NCBI GenBank assembly: GCA_016782865.1
Contig: JADHXR010000006.1
Coordinates: 16,464 to 80,463, forward strand
DNA: 64,000 nt
Direction: 5' to 3'
Source of the DNA: Phycisphaerae bacterium
GTDB taxonomy: Bacteria > Planctomycetota > Phycisphaerae > Sedimentisphaerales > Anaerobacaceae
Below are positions 35,535 to 42,759 of this stretch, piece after piece. The stretch's first letter is position 1. The number at the start of each line of letters is the position of its first letter. The position numbers and the translations under genes are program-made. The notes below the pieces were generated by a model. That model did no database searches, was not told the origin of the DNA, and was given only the letters and a program-made list of their open reading frames with translations.

Positions 35535-36383
35535 ATGAGAAGAAAAAGTGAGAAAATGAGAAAAAATAATTTGGAAATTTGCGAGCACGTCGATGCGTGG
35601 TTGCATTTTTGTGCCAGGACGTATTCAACTCGCACCACCGAAGCATATAGCGGCACGATAAATCAGCTTCTGCGATTTTTATCGGCGAACGAATTATCGT
35701 TTTCGACGGAAACGGTCGAGGCGTGGCTTGACTACAAACTGGAAAATGGCGCGAGCCGTTCGTCGTGGAATTCATGGCTCGTACACATTCGCTCGTTTTG
35801 CGCCTGGCGTAAGAAAAGATACGGAGTCCCATCAGTAGTTCATGGAAAAATCACACGGATTCGCCAGGACCCGCCTCACAGACGGATGATTACGAAAAAA
35901 GAATATGGTATGTTGCTCGCTGCGACGTCGGGAATTTCTAACGATATAATCAGATTCTTAGCAAACACTGGCATTCGCAAAGATGAGTTTCGTCGATTGA
36001 CGTGGGGCGCTATGAAGAAAGATCGGCTGCACATCGTTGGAAAAGGTCGTAAGTTTCGCGTCGTGCCGTTAAACAGCTCAGCGAGGACAGTTATATCGCA
36101 TTATCTGCGTGGCGACGACGACGATCCATTTCCGCCGAGTATTTTGTACGAATCGCGAGAAGGCTGCTCGTTTTTGATTCGCAAGACTTGCAGAAGAATC
36201 GGCATTGAGCGAGCGGGCTCACATTCGTGCCGCAGATTCTTTGCCACCCAATGCCCAGAAAATGGAATGCCTATGCCCGTCCTCCAACGTATATTAGGCC
36301 ATAGCGACATTTCTACAACGATGCAATACGTTCGGCTCAGCGACGAAGCGTTGATTGGCGCCACTGAATGTCTTGTCGGATAG
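35535..36383 (+). CDS. Tyrosine recombinase (XerC/D-like integrase)
   Basis: A 282-residue recombinase. The N-terminal SAM-like domain (about 15-105) contains TTEAYSGTINQLLRFL. The catalytic set is complete: Arg148 (NTGIRKDEFRRLTW), Lys173 in the beta-hairpin (GKGRKFRVVPL), His230-x2-Arg233 (SHSCRRFFATQ), His256 (ILGHSDISTTMQYV) and nucleophile Tyr265. The additional segment typical of integron integrases is absent. Thirteen bases after the stop lies the first of three palindromic 10-7-10 sites, presumably its recombination sites. It is the only recombinase in the window and is adjacent to the cassette array. Confidence 0.93.
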   Translation: MRRKSEKMRKNNLEICEHVDAWLHFCARTYSTRTTEAYSGTINQLLRFLSANELSFSTETVEAWLDYKLENGASRSSWNSWLVHIRSFCAWRKKRYGVPSVVHGKITRIRQDPPHRRMITKKEYGMLLAATSGISNDIIRFLANTGIRKDEFRRLTWGAMKKDRLHIVGKGRKFRVVPLNSSARTVISHYLRGDDDDPFPPSILYESREGCSFLIRKTCRRIGIERAGSHSCRRFFATQCPENGMPMPVLQRILGHSDISTTMQYVRLSDEALIGATECLVG

Positions 36384-36395
36384 TGACGCAGAATC

Positions 36396-36422
36396 GTAAA
36401 CATACTACATTAGTATGTTTAC
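36396..36422. repeat. Recombination-site-like palindrome S1 (recombinase-proximal)
   Basis: GTAAACATAC, a 7-base spacer (TACATTA) and GTATGTTTAC. Perfect 10 bp arms with a 7-base centre are the usual geometry of a tyrosine-recombinase core site. It lies 13 bases after the recombinase stop codon, in the position an attI site takes in integrons. The outer 20 bp arm found at the two other copies is absent here. Confidence 0.65.
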
Positions 36423-36495
36423 TGTTTGTGTTGTGAGGCGATTGACGGGCGTCGTTCGTCGTTCGTCCTCGTCCTTTATTGTCGCGGCTGTGGCT

Positions 36496-36771
36496 TCAAC
36501 GGTTGCTCTTGCTATTAGGCGGCAGACCCTGGCTAGATTGGGCTGTACGACGCGCCGTACCTGTTTTAACCACAATTGTTTGTTCATTATCTCCGTTATG
36601 TATTGTCCCAAAGAACGCATCGAACTTCACCGTATTCTTTGTGACCAATAGATTGCCTTCGCCATCATAAGCTATGTTTGTGACAAAAGGCCCGGCATTG
36701 GTACAGCCGACAACAAACATGAGAGCAGCCAACAGACAGCCAAACAATACATTCTGAATTCTTGATTTCAT
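36496..36771 (-). CDS. Small lipoprotein (cassette 1)
   Basis: A 91-residue protein with signal sequence QNVLFGCLLAALMFVVGC, whose lipobox Cys is at residue 23, and a mature part FVTNIAYDGEGNLLVTKNTVKFDAFFGTIHNGDN. GAAAGGG lies upstream of the ATG. Function unknown. A 13 bp perfect inverted repeat (GACGAGCGTCGTG / CACGACGCTCGTC) lies just upstream at about 36810-36860. Confidence 0.65.
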   Translation of the reverse strand: MKSRIQNVLFGCLLAALMFVVGCTNAGPFVTNIAYDGEGNLLVTKNTVKFDAFFGTIHNGDNEQTIVVKTGTARRTAQSSQGLPPNSKSNR

Positions 36772-36956
36772 CGTAAAACCCTTTCAAATAACTTTTCTAA
36801 AATTATGTGACGAGCGTCGTGCGTTCTGGCGCTTGTGATAAATCTACACGACGCTCGTCGAGGTGCGAAAACTAATCAGGATTCTTTGTCTTTCGGATCG
36901 CCATCGAGCTATCCTATGCAATCATTGCGGAAAGACTCTCCTTCTTCTTCTATCTC

Positions 36957-37373
36957 TTACCCTCTTTCCTTCTTCTCCGCTTCTTTTTCCATATTCTCAA
37001 CACACGTTTTCAGACGTTTGAAACAGTCCCTAATCGCATCTATTCCCTTTTGGCCAATATACGCAAGTACGTCTATATCGTTATCTCTTTCGAATTCTAG
37101 CGGCAATTTATAAATCTGAGGCACCTCAGTTGAAAATTTATGTTCTGTTCGAATGTCTTCAAGGCCCTTCTTGCAGGCTTCTAGGTCATGAAGTGTATCC
37201 CTGATAGGTGGGCTAAGGGGAGTGGGACATATCTTGTCAAAGCATTTGCGGAGTTCGTCGAGTTCATCTTTTATCCTCTCAGTTTTTTTAGGAAAACTCT
37301 TAGGCAGACCTTCGAAGAATTCATCACTAAAAAACTCTCCTGCCATTTTAGGTGGTTTTTGTTCCGCACACAT
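36957..37373 (-). CDS. Unknown charged protein with shared MCAEQ leader (cassette 1)
   Basis: A 138-residue soluble, highly charged, mostly helical protein (KSFPKKTERIKDELDELRKCFDKI; FKRLKTCVENMEKEAEKKERG). I start it at ATG 37373 (MCAEQKPPKMAGEFF) because GGGAGACGAATT and the first five codons are nearly identical to those of the gene at 38507, marking the real start; the frame extends further back to 37448. No family recognised. Its promoter region lies between the start and site S2, so it is transcribed towards the recombinase. Confidence 0.6.
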   Translation of the reverse strand: MCAEQKPPKMAGEFFSDEFFEGLPKSFPKKTERIKDELDELRKCFDKICPTPLSPPIRDTLHDLEACKKGLEDIRTEHKFSTEVPQIYKLPLEFERDNDIDVLAYIGQKGIDAIRDCFKRLKTCVENMEKEAEKKERG

Positions 37374-37470
37374 AATTCGTCTCCCTATGCTTGAATATGG
37401 TTTCCACGAAATCAGACAGTTGCAATTCACTATCGGCTTATTCTTCACGCCGCTTTATTGGGTTTATGCT

Positions 37471-37574
37471 GGTTTTCAGTGGTTCGACGCCTGGTGTCAT
37501 TGCAAAGTGTAAACATACTGACTGAGTATGTTTACAAAAAGCCAGAAAATCATGCGTCGGACCACCGAAAAGCC
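37471..37574. repeat. Recombination-site-like palindrome S2 with outer arms
   Basis: The core GTAAACATAC-TGACTGA-GTATGTTTAC is at 37509-37535. At exactly 18 bases on each side are outer arms: GGTTTTCAGTGGTTCGACGC (37471-37490) and, inverted, GCGTCGGACCACCGAAAAGC (37554-37573), matching at 17 of 20 positions. The whole is a symmetric 104 bp site, which is consistent with recombinase core and accessory binding sites, or with a folded single-stranded site. Confidence 0.7.
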
Positions 37575-37584
37575 AAACAATCGC

Positions 37585-37722
37585 CTAACGCAGCTTCTTG
37601 CATTGCTTGCACAGGCGTTTACCACCTGTGCCTTGCCGACGATTCTTCGTTTCGATGTTGTTCCCTACTGTACAATTACGGTTGTCATGATACACCTCTG
37701 AGTCCTTAGCGTGCCAGGCCAT
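37585..37722 (-). CDS. Small zinc-ribbon-like protein (cassette 2)
   Basis: A 45-residue protein. The start at ATG 37722 is set by AAAGGAG seven bases upstream. YHDNRNCTVGNNIETKNRRQ followed by GTGGKRLCKQCKKLR has one His/Cys pair and one C-x2-C pair, typical of small conserved stand-alone zinc ribbons. Function unknown. It is last in the reverse-strand gene order of cassette 2, next to site S2. Confidence 0.6.
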   Translation of the reverse strand: MAWHAKDSEVYHDNRNCTVGNNIETKNRRQGTGGKRLCKQCKKLR

Positions 37723-37796
37723 TGGCTTCTCCTTTGAAATCTCAAGTTCCATTTGACAACGTTTCGACGTTCGACGGGATGTTGATGAAACTGAAC

Positions 37797-38057
37797 CTAA
37801 AACCAAGATTGTTCTTGGCAGTAATCCGTGCCTCTGTCAGTAAGACTATAGAGTTTTGTGTGAAAATTTGTCGAATATTCACCAGAGATCATCTTCATGG
37901 TTTTCTCCAGTTTATGAATGCGACAGTCGATATCATTCTCGCTAAAATTAGTTCTGAGGCGGTTGAAGATAATGCCTATCGCGAGCGCCGTGCGTGTAGC
38001 ACGCTCCCAAAGGAGTTTAAGTATAGCTTTATCCAGTTCTATTAGATTCTCACACAT
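37797..38057 (-). CDS. Small helical protein, possibly winged-helix, with MCEN leader (cassette 2)
   Basis: An 86-residue protein. ATG 38057 follows GGGAGACGGATT, a variant of the leader shared with the two MCAEQ genes. The sequence (LIELDKAILKLLWERATRTALAIGIIFNRLRTNFSENDIDCRIHKLEKTMKMI, then KLYSLTDRG) has the helix-helix-wing rhythm of a small winged-helix DNA-binding domain. That reading is inference. It lies 117 bases after the end of the next upstream cassette gene. Confidence 0.55.
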   Translation of the reverse strand: MCENLIELDKAILKLLWERATRTALAIGIIFNRLRTNFSENDIDCRIHKLEKTMKMISGEYSTNFHTKLYSLTDRGTDYCQEQSWF

Positions 38058-38174
38058 AATCCGTCTCCCTACTATACCATTATATCGCCGATGGCCCGTC
38101 GTCATTTCAAACGTCGTTCGATGAAGCCTGGTTACATTCAAAGGCGGGCGTCGAGATGTTGCGAAATGCTAAGC

Positions 38175-38507
38175 CTACTTCGCATCTTTTCTTGGATACG
38201 TTCCTGGAAATACACGCGGCTCGCCTCTTGACTCAGTAAGACGCCAGTCTGTCCTCATCCTCATGTCGCGATCAAGTTCTTGACCAAGCAATACGTCTAG
38301 TTCACCACTGATAAACCCGGCTTCATGCAGTTCCTCAATCGCGGCTTTGATTTCTTCTTCCGTAAAACGATTATTCGCCAGCAAGGGTTCGTAGATTCCA
38401 TTTTCCGCGTGCAGCACATATTTCATACTCACGCGATTCTTACTCTCGCGATAGAGATCAAGTATAGCCTCTGCTGCTTCTAATAGTGTTATTTGTTCCG
38501 CACACAT
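38175..38507 (-). CDS. Unknown protein with shared MCAEQ leader (cassette 2)
   Basis: A 110-residue protein: MCAEQITLLEAAEAILDLYRE at the start, RFTEEEIKAAIEELHEAGFI in the middle, and a basic tail (RGEPRVFPGTYPRKDAK). The middle looks like a winged-helix or helical regulatory fold. Its leader from GGAAACTATATTAAAGCATAG to the fifth codon is almost identical to that of the cassette 1 gene at 37373, although the remaining proteins are unrelated. It is the first gene of cassette 2 when read from site S3. Confidence 0.55.
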   Translation of the reverse strand: MCAEQITLLEAAEAILDLYRESKNRVSMKYVLHAENGIYEPLLANNRFTEEEIKAAIEELHEAGFISGELDVLLGQELDRDMRMRTDWRLTESRGEPRVFPGTYPRKDAK

Positions 38508-38739
38508 AATTCGTCTCCCAACTATGCTTTAATATAGTTTCCGCGAAATTCGTGCCGTTGCTGTTTCGCTCCTCTTATTAAAGAACAAGAATATACTATT
38601 GCGTGATTGGTGGCGAGACGTGATGTTTCGCCACCAAATCGCGATTGCCGCAACAAGCGGCGGAGCTAACGGCTAACACCGTTAATGCATTTCTCTCATC
38701 ATCGACTCATTTCTCGCGGTGATTCACTGGAATTATGCT

Positions 38740-38804
38740 GGTTTTCAGTGGTCCGACGTCTGGTGCCATTGCAAAACGTAAACATACTTATCGACTATGA
38801 CGAC
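38740..38804. repeat. Recombination-site-like palindrome S3 (distal, half degenerate)
   Basis: Outer arm GGTTTTCAGTGGTCCGACGT (38740-38759), exactly 18 bases, then GTAAACATAC, a 7-base spacer (TTATCGA) and a right arm CTATGACGAC that keeps only TATG of the expected sequence. No right outer arm is present. It probably marks the distal end of the cassette array. Confidence 0.65.
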
Positions 38805-38925
38805 GAACGAAAAGGGACGTGCGATCTTGATTGTTTGATGCGGTTTTTATAGGAACTAATTAGCAATAAATAAAAACACGCTTTCTGCGCGAATAACGGC
38901 CTGTGAATGTAACGTAACGTTCATT

Positions 38926-39123
38926 TTACGGGACGTTGTGGTCGTTACCTTTCCCAATTGGGATTATTAGTACAGCCCTACCAACAGCGACCCCAACTTC
39001 CTGATCCGTCCATTTACTCCCATTAAATTTTGGTGTAAGAATCACTGCGAGAGCATCCATAGCGAACAGCGCCTTCTCTATTTCATCCTGCCATTCCTTA
39101 TACGCTGCAATCGTATGGTCCTT
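38926..39123 (-). pseudogene. Truncated TIR-domain gene
   Basis: The frame encodes AYKEWQDEIEKALFAMDALAVILTPKFNGSKWTDQEVGVAVGRAVLIIPIGKGND, which is the middle of a TIR-like domain: the conserved W-x2-EIE helix, LTP strand and S-x-W-T-D-x-E helix. The N-terminal strand and the rest of any effector are missing. Upstream, the same frame runs into the dispersed CGTCATTCC-type repeat, which seems to have replaced the 5' part. TIR proteins often serve in anti-phage defence; this copy is probably non-functional. Confidence 0.6.
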
Positions 39124-39340
39124 CCCGCTCGAACGCAGATTCCTCCGCTGCGTCCCGATTTCATCGGGACTCCGGTCGGAATGACGGCGTGAGATCCTGC
39201 CATATCCGGCGCGGACAAGTGTTCCCAATTTTCATTTCCAGCGCGGACTTCTACTCCCAAGTGTCATTTCGAGCGGAGCGAAGCCTTAAGCCCTGAGCGG
39301 AGTCGATGGGGAAGTCGAGAAATCTGGCTCACTTGCTACA
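39124..39340. repeat. Dispersed repeat block
   Basis: Contains TCCCGATTTCATCGGGA (a short palindrome), CTCCGGTCGGAATGACG, TCATTTCGAGCGGAGCGAAG and CCTGAGCGGAGTCGATGGGG. Related wording occurs near 8827, 13056 and 17232. These are non-coding interspersed repeats; here they separate the TIR fragment from the GIY-YIG gene. Confidence 0.5.
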
Positions 39341-39637
39341 TCAACCGTACCAGCCGTCACTGAGGTCACGCCAGTCGGGATTATCCTGAGCGATCAGTCG
39401 CAGCTTCTTATCGCGGCGCCAGCGTTTGATCTGCTTTTCTCTGGCGATGCCCGAGAATGCATGGCGGAAGGACTCAACGTAGACCAGCGTATCGATGTTG
39501 TAGCGGCCTGTGAAGCCTTCGACAAGTTCGGCTTTGTGCTGTTGCACTCTTCTCTCGATATTGTCAGTGAATCCAACGTACAGCGTGCGCGACTGGTTGG
39601 CCATGATGTAGACGTAGTAGATTCTGTCCGCAAACAT
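39341..39637 (-). CDS. GIY-YIG domain protein
   Basis: A 98-residue single-domain protein of the small GIY-YIG type. YYVYIMANQSRTLYVGFTDNIERRVQQHK carries the family motif with conserved Arg, followed by FTGRYNIDTLVYVE, IAREKQIKRWRRDKKLRLI and the typical ending DNPDWRDLSDGWYG. I start at ATG 39637 because residues further upstream in frame are not family-like. Small proteins of this family are often of unknown role and occur near repeats and mobile DNA. Confidence 0.8.
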   Translation of the reverse strand: MFADRIYYVYIMANQSRTLYVGFTDNIERRVQQHKAELVEGFTGRYNIDTLVYVESFRHAFSGIAREKQIKRWRRDKKLRLIAQDNPDWRDLSDGWYG

Positions 39638-39873
39638 GTGGGCATTATAGAGCGAACAACGTTGCGAAACCAGACACCTATGACAATCGCGGAGCCCGCC
39701 CTGAGCATCCTGGAACAACACGGAATTCCTGGATATGCCATCAGCCAAATGTGGGGCCTTGCTCAGATCAGCAAGTGGTTGTATTCTGGTCAGTGATATC
39801 GAAGGAAACATTTGATGGACGAAAAAAAGATCACAATTAGAGCTTTCGCAAGAAAAACAGGAGGTAAGACAAG

Positions 39874-41259
39874 ATGAGTAGTCAGAGAAAGATCGGCCGG
39901 CGGGCGTTTTTGGCATCGACTGCGGCTGCGGTAACGGGATATGCCACGGGGGCAAATGCCGCCTTTGCGGCCGGGCGCAGGCAATCTCCTAATGAAATTG
40001 TCAACGTTGGGCTGATCGGTCTTGGCGGCCGGTGTACGCGGCTGGCTCCGTCGTATTTGAATATCCCCGGGATGCGGGTCGTCGCGGTCTGCGACTGTTT
40101 CAAGCCGCGGGTGGATACATTCCTGAGCAAGGTCGGCAAGGGACGGAACTGGAAGGGATATACGGATTTTCGCAGGATGATAGAGAAGGAGAATCTTGAC
40201 GGCGTGATGGTCGAGACGACGACACACGCCCGCGCCTGGGTGACTTGTCACGCTATGGCCGCCGGCATGGACGTCTACATCGAAAAACCCATGTGCCTGA
40301 CCGTCGCCGAGGGCCGGCACATGGTCGAAACGGCCCGCAAATACAAACGGGTAACTCAGGTAGGAGCGCAACAGCGGTCGATCCCGCTCAATAACTGGGC
40401 GAGTGACCTGGTCAAGAACGGCGCTATCGGCAAAGTAAGGCAAGTCCTCGCTCCGAACTTCGTAGGCCCGGTGCGATGGCAGCCCAAGGAGGCCCAGCCG
40501 ATGCCGCCGGGCGGCAGCGACAACTGGTGGGACATCTGGACGAACCAGGCGGAGCTGCGGCCTTATCATAGCGAACTGCACAGAGGTTGGATGAAATGGT
40601 GGGCCTATGATCCGGGCGGGATTTCCTTCGGCGTCACCGGCTGGGGAACGCACAGTTACGACCAGATACAGCGAGGCCTGGGAACCGATGAGACCGGACC
40701 TGTCGAAATTGTGTTGGAAGAGCCTGTCCGTAACAGGTCCAGCGGAAAGTTCGAAGAGCGACAACCGGCAGAGAATGAAACCGGCGCCAAGTATTATCCC
40801 GGGGCCAAGAACAAGTTCGGGCCAAGGGCGAAGGTCAGCATGAAATATGCCAACGGAACGGAGCTTAAGCTCCATCTCGATGGCGACTGGGGTCCGGGGC
40901 TGGGATGCATCTTCGTGGGCGAAAAAGGAAAGATCGAGATCAACCGCGACAGGATATCAGCAAACTCCACCCAACTGATCCAATCGGCCGACAGACCCGC
41001 TCACCTGTCAGTCCCCGAGACACAGCCTCACATCGAAAACTGGATCGAGTGTGTCAGGACCCGCGATAAGTGTACCGCCGACATCGAATACGGCCAGCGC
41101 AGCTCAACGATCTGCTACCTTGTCAACATCGCCCGCGAAGTTCGCTCAGTCGGCAGGAAACTGAAATGGGACCCCGAGGCCGAACGCTTCACAAATTGCG
41201 AAAAGGGCAACAAACTGCTCGCACGGGCCAGGCGAAAAGGTTACGAGCTGCCAACGTAG
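39874..41259 (+). CDS. Gfo/Idh/MocA family oxidoreductase, Tat-exported
   Basis: A 461-residue relative of the enzyme at 34149. The Tat signal is KIGRRAFLASTAAAVTGYATGANAAFA. VGLIGLGGRCTRLAP is the Rossmann glycine motif, VCDCFKPRVDT ends the second strand, and YIEKPMCLTVAEG holds the catalytic EKP. A long insertion between about residues 205 and 300, with PMPPGGSDNWWDIW, is characteristic of the planctomycete subgroup. CAGGAGGTAAGAC precedes the ATG. Substrate unknown. Confidence 0.9.
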   Translation: MSSQRKIGRRAFLASTAAAVTGYATGANAAFAAGRRQSPNEIVNVGLIGLGGRCTRLAPSYLNIPGMRVVAVCDCFKPRVDTFLSKVGKGRNWKGYTDFRRMIEKENLDGVMVETTTHARAWVTCHAMAAGMDVYIEKPMCLTVAEGRHMVETARKYKRVTQVGAQQRSIPLNNWASDLVKNGAIGKVRQVLAPNFVGPVRWQPKEAQPMPPGGSDNWWDIWTNQAELRPYHSELHRGWMKWWAYDPGGISFGVTGWGTHSYDQIQRGLGTDETGPVEIVLEEPVRNRSSGKFEERQPAENETGAKYYPGAKNKFGPRAKVSMKYANGTELKLHLDGDWGPGLGCIFVGEKGKIEINRDRISANSTQLIQSADRPAHLSVPETQPHIENWIECVRTRDKCTADIEYGQRSSTICYLVNIAREVRSVGRKLKWDPEAERFTNCEKGNKLLARARRKGYELPT

Positions 41260-41301
41260 ATTCATTCGGGCCGGACGAGCAAGAGAGCAAGGGCCAAGTA
41301 G

Positions 41302-42303
41302 TCATCTGAGCTTGAGCTTCTTCCTTTCTTCAAGCACTTCAAGAATGACATCTGAGTATAATGCGAAACCATAATCTTTCGTTGCGTGTCCTTCTGTTAC
41401 AACGGCACACAGCGCACCATGCTGGTCGACAAGAGGCCCGCCGCTGCTGCCGGAATGGACAGTGGCATCTGTCTGCAAATAAGTCTCCCGAAGTGCGGAT
41501 ACCACTCCTGCCGTAAAGGAATGATCAAGTCCTATCGGACTGCCAATAGCGTAGATGGCTTGGCCAACCCGTAGACCGGACTTGAGATTCATCTGTAATG
41601 GCTTGGCATAATCTTTCATGCCTTTGACAGCCAAAATCGCGAGATCATGTTGTCGAGAGTAGAAATCAAGTGACGCCTCGAACTTCGCACCGGAGTGCTG
41701 GCTCACCTCAACTCTTACGCGGTCTCCTTTTTTTCCATGCGCACTGATACTTGAGTTCTGAATCACGTGCTTGTTGGTGATTATGTATAGCATGTCCAAG
41801 TCATCAGCGCCAATGACAGATCCCGATCCGCTGCATACGGGTACATAGTCGACAAAAACGCGAACAGAGACAATGCTGTTGCAAACCTTATCAAAAACGT
41901 CCTGGCCTGAAGGCAATTGAGATGTTGGCGGATCATTTGCCGGGAATATCAATACGGATATCTCCTTGCCACTGCATGCTTCTCGAAGGGTGGTAAGATT
42001 GTGAGCACGGGTATCAACACTCTCACGTCCAAATTCTATATATAAGACTATGACAGTCCCCACCAAACATGTGAATGCAAATGAGTGGATCAGTTTACTT
42101 GGAATCCAAGCTTTCGCGTTCCGGCATGTCTTTGCGAGCCTTTTCCGATACGACCAGCGCCCGATGCCGCAAACCTTCCGCAATGTACGCAAGAATCGCA
42201 ACTCCCGTAGGTTGATTCTTCCGTCACTCGCCAAAGTCTCCAGGCATGTGTCAAAAACATATATCTTTCCTTCTTTGCTCAACGGCTCAATTTCTGCCAG
42301 CAA
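41302..42303 (-). CDS. TerB-like / trypsin-like serine protease membrane protein (3' part of a frameshifted gene)
   Basis: A 333-residue protein. Residues 10-45 (IYVFDTCLETLASDGRINLRELRFLRTL) are the second half of a TerB-like helical domain. A membrane helix is at 72-90, and a trypsin-like (S1C) domain covers 135-325 with a complete triad: His179 (ITNKHVI), Asp220 (RQHDLAIL) and Ser287 (VHSGSSGGPL). The frame continues upstream of the first Met as RRIFRDIRLQETNEDLL, which joins the TerB-like start encoded at 42518 in another frame. Probably a membrane-anchored protease with a cytoplasmic sensor domain. Confidence 0.78.
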   Translation of the reverse strand: MLAEIEPLSKEGKIYVFDTCLETLASDGRINLRELRFLRTLRKVCGIGRWSYRKRLAKTCRNAKAWIPSKLIHSFAFTCLVGTVIVLYIEFGRESVDTRAHNLTTLREACSGKEISVLIFPANDPPTSQLPSGQDVFDKVCNSIVSVRVFVDYVPVCSGSGSVIGADDLDMLYIITNKHVIQNSSISAHGKKGDRVRVEVSQHSGAKFEASLDFYSRQHDLAILAVKGMKDYAKPLQMNLKSGLRVGQAIYAIGSPIGLDHSFTAGVVSALRETYLQTDATVHSGSSGGPLVDQHGALCAVVTEGHATKDYGFALYSDVILEVLEERKKLKLR

Positions 42304-42518
42304 TAAATCTTCGTTTGTTTCCTGGAGTCGAATATCTCTGAAGATTCTTCTCTCTGCTGGGTTTTACACAGCGCCTCGGTCAGGTGCGACAGACTGCGTC
42401 GTTCTTCGGAAGTCATCGTCGCGTCCGACCAGACGGCAACATGACACGCCTTGAAGACGATGACCTTCAGTTTGCGATCATCAGTGTTCATATTGGTTTG
42501 TTTTGAACTCATACGCAT
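42279..42518 (-). pseudogene. Out-of-frame 5' part of the TerB/protease gene
   Basis: This frame encodes KLKVIVFKACHVAVWSDATMTSEERRSLSHLTEALCKTQQ, a good first helical pair of a TerB-like domain (helix, acidic turn with SEE, helix). The following residues (REESSEIFDSRKQTKIYCWQKLSR) are not. The next frame supplies RRIFRDIRLQETNEDLL and the second TerB half. The switch lies in an AGAGAGAAGAA stretch at about 42343-42360, where slippage or a sequencing error is plausible. Confidence 0.6.
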
Positions 42519-42759
42519 CTAAGCTCGGAATCAGGAATGTACTTCATTTTCAGGACGGTAGCCAACACAATTGCCCATCGCCGACACGATTCATCACACC
42601 CTGTGTTGTCGGCAATCAGTGCTGATATATCAAAAAAACAACAACAATTGCACAACTTGCGGTTCTGTGTTAGCATTGACCTGAGATGTTAGGTCTCGGC
42701 ACGCCGGGGCGGATTGGAATGAGAAATCTAAGTTTATACTTTTGTCGAGAGGTTGAAAA

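Noticed and set aside
35535..36383. Integron integrase (intI) for the recombinase
   Set aside because: Length is 282 residues and the extra segment between the catalytic Lys and His-x2-Arg motifs that marks IntI is missing.
37581..37590. GCCTAAC, matching the attC R'' consensus of integrons
   Set aside because: No GTTRRRY partner at a suitable distance and no L boxes; it lies at the end of the small zinc-ribbon gene. The array sites are the 10-7-10 palindromes instead.
39790..40875. 361-codon reverse open frame
   Set aside because: Antisense shadow of the Gfo/Idh/MocA oxidoreductase gene in GC-rich DNA.
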